Source of the DNA: Pediococcus stilesii
Lineage (GTDB): Bacteria > Bacillota > Bacilli > Lactobacillales > Lactobacillaceae
DNA: 64,000 nucleotides
Reading direction: 5' to 3'
NCBI RefSeq assembly: GCF_001437075.1
Contig: NZ_JQBX01000002.1
Span: forward strand, 1 to 64,000
Shown here: positions 24,734 through 34,448 of the stretch, in pieces
Layout: each line of letters opens with the position of its first letter
Numbering within the stretch: the stretch's first letter is position 1
Notes under the pieces: model-generated
The model's input: the letters and a program-made list of their open reading frames with translations, nothing else
Database searches by the model: none
What the model was told of the DNA's origin: nothing
Position numbers and translations under genes: made by a program

Positions 24734-26542
24734 ATGTTATTTAGACTCGCTCTTTCAAACATTAAAAATCGCATTCGGGACTATATTGTTCTTCTAACTG
24801 GGTTGGTAATGTCATCCGCTATTTTCTATATGTTTGCTAACCTAGCAACTAACGAAGACTTTATTAAAACGAATGCTAGTTTTAAATTTGCCGTTCCCGT
24901 CTTCTATTTTGGAGAAGTTTTACTAGCAATCATCACCTTTATCTACGTCATGTACGCCAATTCGTTCTTGTTAAACATGCGCTTGCATGACTACGGATTG
25001 TTTATGATGTTGGGTGCCAAAAAACGGCGCGTTGGTAGTCTCATGGTTCTTGAAACACTTACAGTTGGGGTTATCGCTACCGCACTTGGTTTGGTTCTTG
25101 GTGTGGCACTTACCGGCGGAATTTCAGGATTATTGTTTGACCATCTTGGAATTGTTCTTCATCATTTCAACCCGTTTTATTTAAAGGCACTGCTAACTAC
25201 GGTACTGTTATATTTAATTTTATTCGTAATTGCAGCTATTTTTAACTTGCAATCTCTAATTCGGACACCGGTATTAAAACTACTTAATCAAACTGATTCC
25301 GTTGATAAAATTAAAGTTCGTGGCTTCGGCCTGTTCTTCTCGGGAATCCTTGGTGTTGTACTAGTCGGAATTGGTTACTATGTCTTACATGAAATTGTCG
25401 TTTTCCAATTAATGGCCATTCCAATTGCGTTAGTAACGATTGTGCTCGGAAGCTATCTGATCTTCCGCTCCAGCATGACGCTAATTATTCACTGGCTTAA
25501 GGGCACCGGCTGGGCTCGTCATAAATTAAATAACTTTACACTGTCACAGATCATGTTTAGAATCCGTGATTATACTAAAATTTTGACAATCACATCTCTT
25601 CTTTTCGCACTAGCACTTGGTGCCATTACGGTTGGTTCAGGTTTCAATCGTCAAATCGATTGGATGGCTAAGATGTCGAGTTCGTACACGCTTGCCGTTA
25701 ACAATCCAACGACGCAAGAACAGAAATTAATGACCCAATTAACTGGTACTAAAATTGTTAGTTATGATCAAAAATTTGTTGGTAAAAATGTAATTTATAA
25801 CGAAGATCAATTTGTTCAAAATCCATTTATGGTAGTTAAATATGAAAAAGCAAAAGATGGGACAGTTAAAGCACCTAAAACCGTTCCGATCTCTGTCCAA
25901 AAGCTGAAATCTGATGTAAATGACCAACTTGATTTTCTAGGTCTCGCAGGTCGGACAGGTGTTGAGCCATCCTTCCAAAAGACCAATCAGTTTAATCAAA
26001 TCAACGCCAACAACAATAGCGTTAGCGTTATTACGGTTAAAAACATCGGCGTAAATCGTGACGTATTAACTAAGTTAAACAACTTACAAAATAAAGCCCA
26101 CCCACAAGAATCAATCAGTGGGATCGGTGTCGGCAGTTTCCAAGCATACTTAGTCATTAGTAGCATGTATGGTGGCCTTGAATTTATCGGTTACTTCCTT
26201 GGAATTGCCTTTCTAGCAATGCTCGCTAGTTGCCTGATGTTCAAAATCCTTTCGGGAACTCGGCAGGACGCCATTCGCTATAATTTACTATCAAAGGTCG
26301 GTACACGTCGTTCATTACTACGTCAAAGCATCAATCGCGAAATTTTTGTTTTGTTCGCCGTACCTGGTATCTTAGGAATCGTCGACGTACTCTTTGGACT
26401 ACAGATGTTTAAACCAATCTTGGATAAACCCTACTATAATATTCAATATCCAATTCTAATTTTCATCGGACTGTATTTAATTTATTACTTCCTAACGACT
26501 TGGCTGTATAAATTAATTGTTCTACCGAAAAAGAAAAAATAA
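24734..26542 (+). CDS. BceB-type FtsX-domain ABC permease
   Basis: 602 residues with about ten membrane segments and an extracytoplasmic domain between segments 7 and 8 (about 315-475) that in BceB-like exporters meets the sensor kinase and lipid-bound peptide. FtsX-type helices flank it (LLNMRLHDYGLFMMLGAKKR; RYNLLSKVGTRRS). The length is slightly below the 640-670 usual for BceB. It starts 11 bases after the ATPase stop and ends at a strong terminator. Confidence 0.9.
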   Translation: MLFRLALSNIKNRIRDYIVLLTGLVMSSAIFYMFANLATNEDFIKTNASFKFAVPVFYFGEVLLAIITFIYVMYANSFLLNMRLHDYGLFMMLGAKKRRVGSLMVLETLTVGVIATALGLVLGVALTGGISGLLFDHLGIVLHHFNPFYLKALLTTVLLYLILFVIAAIFNLQSLIRTPVLKLLNQTDSVDKIKVRGFGLFFSGILGVVLVGIGYYVLHEIVVFQLMAIPIALVTIVLGSYLIFRSSMTLIIHWLKGTGWARHKLNNFTLSQIMFRIRDYTKILTITSLLFALALGAITVGSGFNRQIDWMAKMSSSYTLAVNNPTTQEQKLMTQLTGTKIVSYDQKFVGKNVIYNEDQFVQNPFMVVKYEKAKDGTVKAPKTVPISVQKLKSDVNDQLDFLGLAGRTGVEPSFQKTNQFNQINANNNSVSVITVKNIGVNRDVLTKLNNLQNKAHPQESISGIGVGSFQAYLVISSMYGGLEFIGYFLGIAFLAMLASCLMFKILSGTRQDAIRYNLLSKVGTRRSLLRQSINREIFVLFAVPGILGIVDVLFGLQMFKPILDKPYYNIQYPILIFIGLYLIYYFLTTWLYKLIVLPKKKK

Positions 26543-26552
26543 TAATATAGAA

Positions 26553-26601
26553 GAAAAATGGCTACGACAGAGTACTAAACTCCCCGTCGTAGCCATTTTA
26601 T
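26553..26601 (+). terminator. Terminator of the BceAB-like operon
   Basis: TGGCTACGAC and GTCGTAGCCA arms around a short loop, followed by TTTTATTT. Also positioned to end the minus-strand cassette, about 50 bases past its last gene. Confidence 0.85.
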
Positions 26602-26649
26602 TTATCCGTGCCAAACTAATGTGGGTCTAAAAATTATTTTAATCTCACA

Positions 26650-26814
26650 CTACTGCCATATTTGATCAACATGACGACTGTTCCATATACATCTAACAAT
26701 CGTTCCTAGTGCGAGAACTGCAAAGAAAATCGATATCGCTGCTAAAAAGTGATAAAGCATTCCCCATCCTAGTCCGATCAGTGTAAATCCGTTTCTTTGA
26801 ATATTTGAATACAT
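26650..26814 (-). CDS. Small membrane protein paired with GT2 synthase (cassette copy 1)
   Basis: 54 residues, found by translation of the gap after the glycosyltransferase. It starts MYSNIQRNGF, has a glycine-rich start to the first helix (LIGLGWGMLYHFLAAIS) and a second hydrophobic stretch to about 42, and ends HVDQIWQ. GGAG precedes the ATG. A clear paralogue sits in the same place at 32800-32967. The position right after a processive GT2 resembles PgaD/IcaD, the small partners of PgaC/IcaA, though it is much shorter and shows no sequence match. Confidence 0.7.
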   Translation of the reverse strand: MYSNIQRNGFTLIGLGWGMLYHFLAAISIFFAVLALGTIVRCIWNSRHVDQIWQ

Positions 26815-26831
26815 ATTTTTAAACTCCTAAT

Positions 26832-27854
26832 TTATTCTGTGACATGATTCCAAGTTCCATTTGACCCACCAACTAACTGAATTAGTGCGCCAATGTATGC
26901 GACTTGCAGAAAAAGACTATATATCAGTTCTGGAAAAATTAAGCCAGCAAAAACTTTGGCTTGATGGTCTTGATTCCATACCGTTACAATTCGTTCTGCG
27001 GTAAAAATCACACCTATCACAAACCATAAAAGGCTAAAGATCATCATGTCGTGAAGCATAAGATAAATGGTAAATACAATTAAACCGATAAAAGCTAGCA
27101 CCGAAATAAACAACATTAGCTGCTGAAATACGTATGGTAACATCACGCGATTCCATTTTCGCCGCGTTACTTGCTGAAGCGCACCTAAATACCATCGTCG
27201 GCGTTGAAGATAAAGCATTTTCCACGTTGGCATAATTTCAGTTGTACAATAACACGACATTGGCGAAATAATTCGTGCTCCTGCTTCTTTCAAATCAATT
27301 GTTAGCGCAAAGTCTTCCGTAATTGATTCTTCATTATAAAAAGTTCCACGCATCTCATGCACTTTTTGAAACATATCAGCGCTAATCATTGAAGCTGTTC
27401 CGGTTAGCACGAACACTTTTTTACTTCGCTTAATTTGATTTGTATACCGATACCACTCCATTTGCTGACAAAATTCAATCATTGCCCTGCGATTGGCATC
27501 CCCGAAAAAAACCGAGCCAACCGCATCATAGCCACCCTCTTGAACAGCAATGGTTGCACGCGAAATCCAATCATCGGCAATGACGGTGTCTGCATCACAA
27601 ATAAAAATGTAATGCTGTTCTTGTTTCCAATCAACATATTTTTCCAGAGCTTGATTCAAGGCTCCGGCCTTACGTTTTTCATTATTAACCGTCTCAAATG
27701 CTTGCGCGCCCGATGCCAAAGCTTTTTGATAGGTCGCATCTGTGCAATTATCGCAGGCTACAATCACCCGATCCGTCTGCTTCTTTAATGCTTCAATAGT
27801 ACTCGTAATTCCCTCTTCTTCATTATGAGCGGGGACGATCGCCGTTACGTACAT
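26832..27854 (-). CDS. Membrane-bound processive GT2 glycosyltransferase (cassette copy 1)
   Basis: 340 residues. The GT2 domain begins at once (TAIVPAHNEEE) and shows FICDADT (DxD), ITEDF (TED) and QRRRW, the motif set of processive beta-glycan synthases such as PgaC/IcaA and hyaluronan synthase. Four C-terminal membrane segments follow (about 230-335). It should polymerise a UDP-sugar, perhaps GlcNAc, at the membrane; the substrate is inferred. It lies 23 bases after the serine hydrolase and 17 before the small membrane protein. Copy 2 is the same length. Confidence 0.85.
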   Translation of the reverse strand: MYVTAIVPAHNEEEGITSTIEALKKQTDRVIVACDNCTDATYQKALASGAQAFETVNNEKRKAGALNQALEKYVDWKQEQHYIFICDADTVIADDWISRATIAVQEGGYDAVGSVFFGDANRRAMIEFCQQMEWYRYTNQIKRSKKVFVLTGTASMISADMFQKVHEMRGTFYNEESITEDFALTIDLKEAGARIISPMSCYCTTEIMPTWKMLYLQRRRWYLGALQQVTRRKWNRVMLPYVFQQLMLFISVLAFIGLIVFTIYLMLHDMMIFSLLWFVIGVIFTAERIVTVWNQDHQAKVFAGLIFPELIYSLFLQVAYIGALIQLVGGSNGTWNHVTE

Positions 27855-27877
27855 AATTGTCCACGCTTCTTTCTCTC

Positions 27878-28954
27878 TTAATATGAATTCCCACCTAGGT
27901 AAGGCGTTTGATTGATTAACGCGTAAATGCTGTTAGTCAATTTCATCGTTGTTTTAGCACCTTTTCGGTTGCCTAATAAAATCACCGTATTTCCCGCGGT
28001 TTGATTAAACATTATCGAAGGTTCATACCCTTGAAGAATGCCGTGTCCACGATAATATAGCTTATTTTGGTATACTCCTGCTGTATAAACACTGTCTTTT
28101 GTTGTCTCTAGAAGCGTTTTAACACTTCTTTTAGGCAAAATTTTCCCATTAATAAGCGCTTCAAAATAACGAAATAGTCCACCGGCTGTCATGAAAAAAC
28201 TTCCAGTACCGACTTCACTCGTATAAATATACTGAGCGTTAGAATATTTACGACCGTTTTTCTTAAAGCTCAATGCAATATTTGAGTTATTAAAATTAGG
28301 CATCTCCATAACTTCAAATTTTCCTTTTGGATTAACAAGCCGATTAAAACTTTGAATATAATTTTTGTGCGTAATTTTCGTTATTATTCCGACTAACAAA
28401 TGAAAATTTATCGCGTCATAGTTCCAGCCTTTCCGTGGATCGGCTTCAACATTTTTTAGATAAAACTTTGTTAACTGTTGTTCTGTCAACGAACTACTCG
28501 GATCCTTAATCGTCGCCAGTCCAGACGTCATCGTTAACATATTACGAATACTAATGTTCTTAGCATTTGGAACTTCCGGATAGAATTTTGACAATCGCGT
28601 TGCGTAAGTTAACTCCCCCTCTTGAATCAACTTTGCGACCATTACCGAAGTCATACTTTTTTCAATCGATGCAATGTTATATAACGTGTTGACACTGTTA
28701 GAACTTCGATCATCACTCTTTCCATAGCCCTTATGTAGCAAGACCTGATGATCCTTAACCACTAAAGCCGTCCCGCTAAACTTGTTATCTTTAAGCATGT
28801 AATCTACGTTGGCAATTAAATCACTATGCGGATTGATTGTATAATGTGTCGCCCACATGTCATTTAGATAAGTATCATGGACCATCTTTAAGATAAAACA
28901 CACTTGTAAAATCAATATTATCCAAAACCAATAACTTTTTCTTAAAACCACCAC
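27878..28954 (-). CDS. Membrane-anchored class C-like serine hydrolase (cassette copy 1, intact)
   Basis: 358 residues from a GTG after GGAG; a TTG at 28969 is the alternative. One N-terminal helix (SYWFWIILILQV) anchors an extracytoplasmic PF00144-type domain. The SxxK motif is in IASIEKSMTS. The usual YxN reads YDA-IN here, so its asparagine is missing or displaced. The third motif is near GHGILQGYEP. Such proteins are esterases or D-amino-acid-acting enzymes; next to a glycan synthase, acting on polymer substituents or teichoic-acid D-Ala is an inference. The copy 2 homologue is truncated. Confidence 0.8.
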   Translation of the reverse strand: MVVLRKSYWFWIILILQVCFILKMVHDTYLNDMWATHYTINPHSDLIANVDYMLKDNKFSGTALVVKDHQVLLHKGYGKSDDRSSNSVNTLYNIASIEKSMTSVMVAKLIQEGELTYATRLSKFYPEVPNAKNISIRNMLTMTSGLATIKDPSSSLTEQQLTKFYLKNVEADPRKGWNYDAINFHLLVGIITKITHKNYIQSFNRLVNPKGKFEVMEMPNFNNSNIALSFKKNGRKYSNAQYIYTSEVGTGSFFMTAGGLFRYFEALINGKILPKRSVKTLLETTKDSVYTAGVYQNKLYYRGHGILQGYEPSIMFNQTAGNTVILLGNRKGAKTTMKLTNSIYALINQTPYLGGNSY

Positions 28955-29487
28955 TTTTTCTTTCTCCAAAACACCAAATCCTTACTTACACCTGTAGTAA
29001 ATCTCAAACTTGTGTCTGACTCGCATGACATTAATCAATCAGCAAAATTTAACCGTGCTTGTACAAATCTATCTTCATCGTCCAGCATCTCTTCTACCCC
29101 ACAAGAAGAATTGGTACACTTTAAAAACGATTCGATTTTAATTATATACAATCAAATTAATTCCTGATCAACTTTTTCACAAGGATAATCATTACGCATT
29201 TATAATATAATTCTAAATGCTCGATAGTAAAGCGATTAGTAGTCTCACGAATTACAACCGACTTTAATCCCATGAGAAAACACCGGTATAGTCGTGTTTA
29301 CGCCTACATGTAAACCAAAAAGGGCCGGGAATTTTTCATCCACGGCCCTAATTTAAAAATTGAATTTTATGTTTTTACTGCTCCTTCTCCGGTTTTTATA
29401 CGTTAACCATGCGTAGAAGCCACTCACTTTTTACCAACTTCTTTTTCAAAATCATTTAAACCTCAAAACTGGTCTACTCCAGATGTT
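28955..29487 (-). other. Long leader between regulator and hydrolase in copy 1
   Basis: 533 bases without a supported gene. It holds the terminator of the regulator (29316-29351) and should hold the promoter of the hydrolase-GT2-membrane protein unit. No relic of another coding sequence was recognised. Confidence 0.5.
29316..29351 (-). terminator. Terminator after the copy 1 Mga-like regulator
   Basis: On the minus strand TAGGGCCG pairs with CGGCCC and is followed by TTTTT. It separates the regulator transcript from the structural genes. Confidence 0.8.
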
Positions 29488-30906
29488 TCATTGTTGCTTA
29501 ATTTTAACAATCAGATCTCCCAACAATTCCCAATCTTGTGCAATCGGCGGTGCTTCCCAAATCACCTGTTCACACTCTCGTTTTTCCAAAGCTTGATCTG
29601 ATAAAAATATATCGGTATCTTCGTTGAGCTCATTTGTTATTTCAATGTTCAACGATTTAAACTGCCGAAGCTGGGCTGAAATGTATCTCGTATATAGCCT
29701 TCCATTCGAAAAATCAACCGCGATTTTAACACTATTACTTAAAATATTCGTTGGTAGTCGTTCCATGATGAATAGCATGTATGCGTAGTAAACCTGTGTC
29801 AAAATACTTTTATCAAGTCGCAATTGATTGCTTGTACATAGAATTTCCAGCATTTGTTTTACTATTAGGTCTAATTCAGGGTACGTTTCTGTAAAAAAAG
29901 GCACCTTAACTGGATCAACAAAGGTCTCACTAAAATAAAACGGTGAAAAAACTTTAGTATTAATTTTCGTTAATTCCTGACGAACTCGTTGAAGTAACCC
30001 AGGCTCAACCACCCGTCCAAAAATATCATCCAGCAAATTAATCTGTTTAATGATTATCATGTTGATTTCACCAAGCGGACTCATATTCCAGTTTTCGTCG
30101 ATGGGATCCGTAATTAATTCGTTAATAACCAAGTAAATATACATGTATTCCAACTCGCCCTTAAGATCCTTATCATTCAGCTGCCACATACTGTTCATGA
30201 CATTCAAAAAACTTAAGTCTCGGTCTACAGCGTATTCATGTTTAATCAATTTTCCCTGCTGTATTCGTCCGGCTTGAACAAACGCAAAGTTTATCAACTT
30301 ACCTTTTTCGGTGAATGTTAAACTAACATTCTGAAATTCTTGTTTAAGCTGATCTATAGCTTCGGCCACTTGACCACCCAAATTATTAGTCAGTACCTCC
30401 GCATTATCAAAGAAGTGATGAATTATACTAAAAATTACTTATCGAATTTCAGCCTCATTACGTCTTCTTTTCCCAATAAAATATTCAGAAATAATATGGT
30501 GTATGCGTCGAATATTCCGGTAATATGTAGCTCTGCTGATTCCAAATTGTGTCAAGAACTGCGTCGTTGAGCCATAGATTCCTAAATACATGTTGAGAAG
30601 GATATTCAATCGGACCGATTTAATTGCCATAGTTTTTAAAATTAATTTTAAATATCCGGTGTTCAGTCCCTGGACCGTCAACAGTCCTTGTCCATTGTAC
30701 ATAGTATTCACATTGGTCATATCACCTGTTTCGATGATAAATTCTAATGAGTCAAACACGGTTAAAACTTGATGCCTGCTAATTCCAAGCTCTTTTTGTA
30801 AATAATTAATTGAGATACTTTTTTCCGCGGAATTCACAAAAATTTCGGCCATTTGAAAAATTAACTGTTGTTCATCGTCTAAAAATCGGTTAAACTTTTC
30901 CAGCAT
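29488..30906 (-). pseudogene. Mga-like PRD regulator split by an in-frame TAA (cassette copy 1)
   Basis: Read through, this is 471 sense codons in one frame, against 473 residues in the copy 2 paralogue. The N-terminal part (30439-30906) carries an Mga-type HTH ending SRATYYRNI. A TAA at 30439-30441 falls where the paralogue has Q (R-Q-IIFSIIH versus R-stop-VIFSIIH), and the same frame then continues through PRD-like regions to an EIIB-like end (VDFSNGRLYTRYI). A TTG-initiated 297-residue fragment could be made but would lack DNA binding. A CAA to TAA change is the simplest cause; a sequencing error is possible. Confidence 0.85.
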
Positions 30907-30997
30907 ATACTAACTCCTTAGAATTATTTTTTTGGAAATCTAATTCCGGGAGCTATTCTAACAAATTGTGTCAAAAAATTGTGCTTGGAGGATTGTT

Positions 30998-32509
30998 TTG
31001 AATAAGTTTCAATATCAGATTTCACCATTACGAGGTGCCAAAAAGGTACTGCTCATGCTGTTTACAGCAATTATCGGATTTTATTTCACCCCGCAAATAT
31101 TTCTTAGAACACAAAGTCCGAATGCCACCATTTTAGCCGCCTCCAATTCAGAATCATCAAATTCTCACGCTACTGAGACAAATCCAACAACCCCACAAAC
31201 TACAAATTCAGTAAATTCTTCATCCATTCGCCATCATGAAAACAATGCTAGCGTTTTAGTTCAATATGTTGACCAGAACGGGACCGTTCTTGCCAGCGAA
31301 GAAGCTAGTTACCCCCAGGGTGCTTTTCAAGGAAAAAGTTACCAAACGCAGCCCAAATCTATCAAAAATTTCAAGTATATCGGCCTTTCAAGCCATAGTC
31401 TCCCAGCAAATGGTATTTTAAAAAAAGCCGGCATCAACGGCACCGTCATCTATACGTATGCTCCTGAGTATCAGGTTAAAACTAAAACCATTCACGAAAA
31501 CATTCATTACGTCAACCAAAATGGAAAAAAACTTGCGCCAGATCGAACATCAAACACCGTGACTTTTATGACAGTCACTAATCCTAAAACTAAGCTTTCT
31601 AAAACGTACTACTCGTTTACAGATTCGTCTGCCCAATTAGACTCAAAAGGGGTTCCGCTTGGTGCCACTTGGCATCCCGGCAAAAGGACCGCGTTTGCTT
31701 CCGTTCCACATTCTAAAGTAAATAATTATGCAGTCTACTCGGTCGTCGGTTCATCCTTTAACAAAAAAGAAATTGGTGTCCAGCCCGTCGACTCGAACAG
31801 CGCTGATTTTAACTTCACCGTTATTTATCGTCCGATCTCAATCACTTTCCAGACCGTTGTTCTGGATGACAATTCGCATAAGACGTTGCTTAAAAAGAAA
31901 GTTACCCTCGTGTATAAGGCTAACGAAGACTTCGATTTTTATTCAATCATTAATCATTATCAAAAAATGGGGTACAGATTAATCGGCCACGAGCCATCTC
32001 GCATTAATCTCAGCCAAGTTGATGCTGATTCAAAGACATTTTACATTCATTTAACTTCATCAAAACCCGATAAACGTCCCAAAGAGTCATCGACCAAAAG
32101 TAAAATGATTAACCGTGTTGCCTCAACTCCAAAAAAGACGTCCAGTTCAGAGCAACAGAAACTGATTAAACGTTCGTCAATTCGCCGTGCTTATTTCAAC
32201 ACTAAAACTACTCGACGATCAATTTCAGCCATAAAACGGGCATTGCGATCACCTTTAGAAACCGAAAAATATCATATAAAAATCTTTCCTGAAGTTCAAT
32301 TGAAGCTCAGACAGAGTCCGATTCCATCGCGTCTTCTCCCCACAATTTCATTACTTAAATCACATCATTCCGGATCAAAGGCAGACATTGTCTTTGACGA
32401 CTGGATTCGTGACATGAATGATTTATTCACCGTCAGTGGAGGGCACAATGCCACTCAGCTAGGAGCAATATTTAAATCACTTTCTGGCACAATGCTCATT
32501 GGTCACTAG
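30998..32509 (+). CDS. Secreted MucBP-domain protein without sortase signal
   Basis: 503 residues from a TTG 9 bases after GGAGG. It has a signal-peptide-like helix (about 15-35, KVLLMLFTAIIGF), a Ser/Thr/Asn-rich segment, a MucBP domain (about 70-145, VLVQYVDQNG to VIYTYAPE), a Mub B2-like domain (about 150-275, IHYVNQNGKKLAPD) and a third repeat to about 365. The last 140 residues are strongly basic and Ser/Lys/Arg-rich. No LPxTG, LysM or membrane anchor is present. It is divergent from the copy 1 regulator and lies between the two cassettes, so Mga-like control is plausible. Confidence 0.82.
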   Translation: MNKFQYQISPLRGAKKVLLMLFTAIIGFYFTPQIFLRTQSPNATILAASNSESSNSHATETNPTTPQTTNSVNSSSIRHHENNASVLVQYVDQNGTVLASEEASYPQGAFQGKSYQTQPKSIKNFKYIGLSSHSLPANGILKKAGINGTVIYTYAPEYQVKTKTIHENIHYVNQNGKKLAPDRTSNTVTFMTVTNPKTKLSKTYYSFTDSSAQLDSKGVPLGATWHPGKRTAFASVPHSKVNNYAVYSVVGSSFNKKEIGVQPVDSNSADFNFTVIYRPISITFQTVVLDDNSHKTLLKKKVTLVYKANEDFDFYSIINHYQKMGYRLIGHEPSRINLSQVDADSKTFYIHLTSSKPDKRPKESSTKSKMINRVASTPKKTSSSEQQKLIKRSSIRRAYFNTKTTRRSISAIKRALRSPLETEKYHIKIFPEVQLKLRQSPIPSRLLPTISLLKSHHSGSKADIVFDDWIRDMNDLFTVSGGHNATQLGAIFKSLSGTMLIGH

Positions 32510-32543
32510 CACCTGTTTAACTTTTAAATATCGTGAAATTGAT

Positions 32544-32583
32544 AAAAAAGAGGCTACGACAAAAAATGTCGCAGCCTCTTCTT
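32544..32583. terminator. Terminator after the MucBP gene
   Basis: AAGAGGCTACGAC and GTCGCAGCCTCTT pair around a short A-rich loop, with flanking A and T runs. Confidence 0.88.
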
Positions 32584-32799
32584 ATGCGTTCCGAATAATA
32601 TTTTCATGATCATGACGGAAGCTAGCTTTCAGGACTCACCTTGCCCTCTATTTCAAACATAGACGTCACGCTGACATCCTCAAAAACTAGACGACCTCAT
32701 TAAAATTGACTTTAAATTGTACTTAAATATCTAACTGACTGATACATTTCCTTAACTATAAGGTACTAATTAATATTTTAGCTACACCAATTAAAATTG

Positions 32800-32967
32800 T
32801 TACTGCCATTCCTCATTTTCAGAGTACCGATCACTCCAAATCGTCATGGCAATTGTTACTACTGCCAAAATTGCAAAGAAAATCGAAACTATCGCTAAAA
32901 AGTGATATACCGCACCCCAACCTAAACCGATGAATGCCAATCCACTTTTTTGAACATTTGAATACAT
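32800..32967 (-). CDS. Small membrane protein paired with GT2 synthase (cassette copy 2)
   Basis: 55 residues, found by translation. It starts MYSNVQKSGLAFIGLGWG and is plainly a paralogue of the 54-residue protein at 26650-26814, with conserved IGLGWG, YHFLA and SIFFA. It differs at the C terminus (SENEEWQ). GGAGG lies upstream. The conservation of a 55-residue frame after both synthases is strong evidence that it is a real gene and probably a synthase partner. Confidence 0.72.
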   Translation of the reverse strand: MYSNVQKSGLAFIGLGWGAVYHFLAIVSIFFAILAVVTIAMTIWSDRYSENEEWQ

Positions 32968-32983
32968 TGTTCCTCGCCTCCAA

Positions 32984-34006
32984 CTATTCTGTTACATGGT
33001 GCCAAGTTCCAATTGAACCAAATACTAATTGTAACCATGCTCCGATGTACGCAACTTGTAAAAAGAAGCTGTAAATTAACTCTGGGAAAAGCATGGCGGC
33101 AAAAAGTTTTGATTCCCGATCCTGATTCCATACTGTAACAACGCGTTCTAGCGCAAATATGACTCCGACAAACAACCATAAAAAATTAAATATCAGCATG
33201 TCATGTAACATTAAATATGTTGTAAAAACGATCAGACTCATAAAAGCAAATACAGAAAGAATTAACATAAATTGTTGGGTTACGTACGGGAAAAGCACCC
33301 TATCCCACTTTCGACGTGTGGTTTGTTGCAATGCACCTAAATACCAACGCCGACGTTGAAGAAACAGAAGTCTCCAGGTCGGCATAATCTCCGTCGTGCA
33401 TGAACATGACATTGGAGAAATTATTTTCGCTCCAATTTTTTTCAAGTCCAGTGTTAACGAAAAGTCTTCAGTAATCGAGTTCTCGTCATAATAATATCCA
33501 TTCATTTCATGAACTTTTTCAAATGATCTTGCACTAATCATCGAAGCCGTTCCTGTTAGAACAAATACTTTTTGACGACGTTTGATTTGATTGCTATATC
33601 GACACCATTCCATCTGTTGGCAGAATTGCAGCATTGAATTTCGATCTGCATCTCCCTTAAAAATTGATCCAATCGCATCATAACCGCCCGTCTCAATTAA
33701 GGTTTTAGCGCGCTTTACCCAATTTTTCGAGATTATTGTATCTGCATCGCAGATAAAGATATACTGATCCTTTTTATTCCAATTAACGTACCTTTCCAAA
33801 GCCTGATTTAATGCACCCGCTTTTCGAGCGGTATTGTGTTTGGTGGCAAATACTTGCGCGCCAGTTTCGATTGAATTTTTAAACGTGTGATCTGTACAAT
33901 TATCACATGCAACAATGATCTGATCCACTTGCTCTTTTAAACTATTGACCGTATTAACGATGCTTTTTTCTTCATTATGTGCAGGAACTATAGCTGTTAT
34001 ATACAT
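32984..34006 (-). CDS. Membrane-bound processive GT2 glycosyltransferase (cassette copy 2)
   Basis: 340 residues from the ATG 6 bases after AAAGGAGTG; an upstream in-frame extension to 34039 is not needed. The start gives exactly the length of copy 1. The motifs are FICDADT, ITEDF and QRRRW, with four C-terminal membrane segments. Both copies look functional. It is 16 bases before the small membrane protein. Upstream lies a 440-base gap and then a truncated hydrolase, so it may rely on a different promoter from copy 1. Confidence 0.85.
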   Translation of the reverse strand: MYITAIVPAHNEEKSIVNTVNSLKEQVDQIIVACDNCTDHTFKNSIETGAQVFATKHNTARKAGALNQALERYVNWNKKDQYIFICDADTIISKNWVKRAKTLIETGGYDAIGSIFKGDADRNSMLQFCQQMEWCRYSNQIKRRQKVFVLTGTASMISARSFEKVHEMNGYYYDENSITEDFSLTLDLKKIGAKIISPMSCSCTTEIMPTWRLLFLQRRRWYLGALQQTTRRKWDRVLFPYVTQQFMLILSVFAFMSLIVFTTYLMLHDMLIFNFLWLFVGVIFALERVVTVWNQDRESKLFAAMLFPELIYSFFLQVAYIGAWLQLVFGSIGTWHHVTE

Positions 34007-34448
34007 CAACGACACTCCTTTAGTAGGGATTCCCACCAAATATGTGGGTCAGTTAACAATGCTATACGCTTATTCACCCAGTTTAATTTCATACTTTTGA
34101 AAATGGCTTTGTTTTGATGAATTTCACTAATATTACTGCTTATCTAAAAGATTTTTAGATGTTTTTGAACATCTTTTAGCCAATTTTTTATCGAACTCAT
34201 GCATTGTTGTAGCATCAAGTTGCATTAACTGTCATGCACACCTTTCTTACAAAAAGCTCGAAGCTTGGGCGTCACCACCCAACTAGTCGGATTTTCACGT
34301 TTGAGCACCTTCAAACACAGCTTAAATTATAGTTCTCGACAAAAATCATTTTACCTATCATCACCTTTGTGGGGACTCAGTGTGATTTCAATATGATGTT
34401 TTTGATAAAACGATTCATCCCGCGTACTACTTTTTAAGGTATCTGAAA
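34007..34448. other. Degenerate gap between copy 2 GT2 and truncated hydrolase
   Basis: This 442-base stretch occupies the place of the missing C-terminal two thirds of the hydrolase (about 700 bases in copy 1). No hydrolase residues could be recognised in it in any frame. A short dyad AGATGTT-TTTG-AACATCT lies at 34157-34174. Confidence 0.5.

Noticed and set aside
34157-34174. Hairpin AGATGTT-TTTG-AACATCT as a terminator
   Set aside because: The stem is AT-rich and short, with no T run in a fitting direction next to a gene end.
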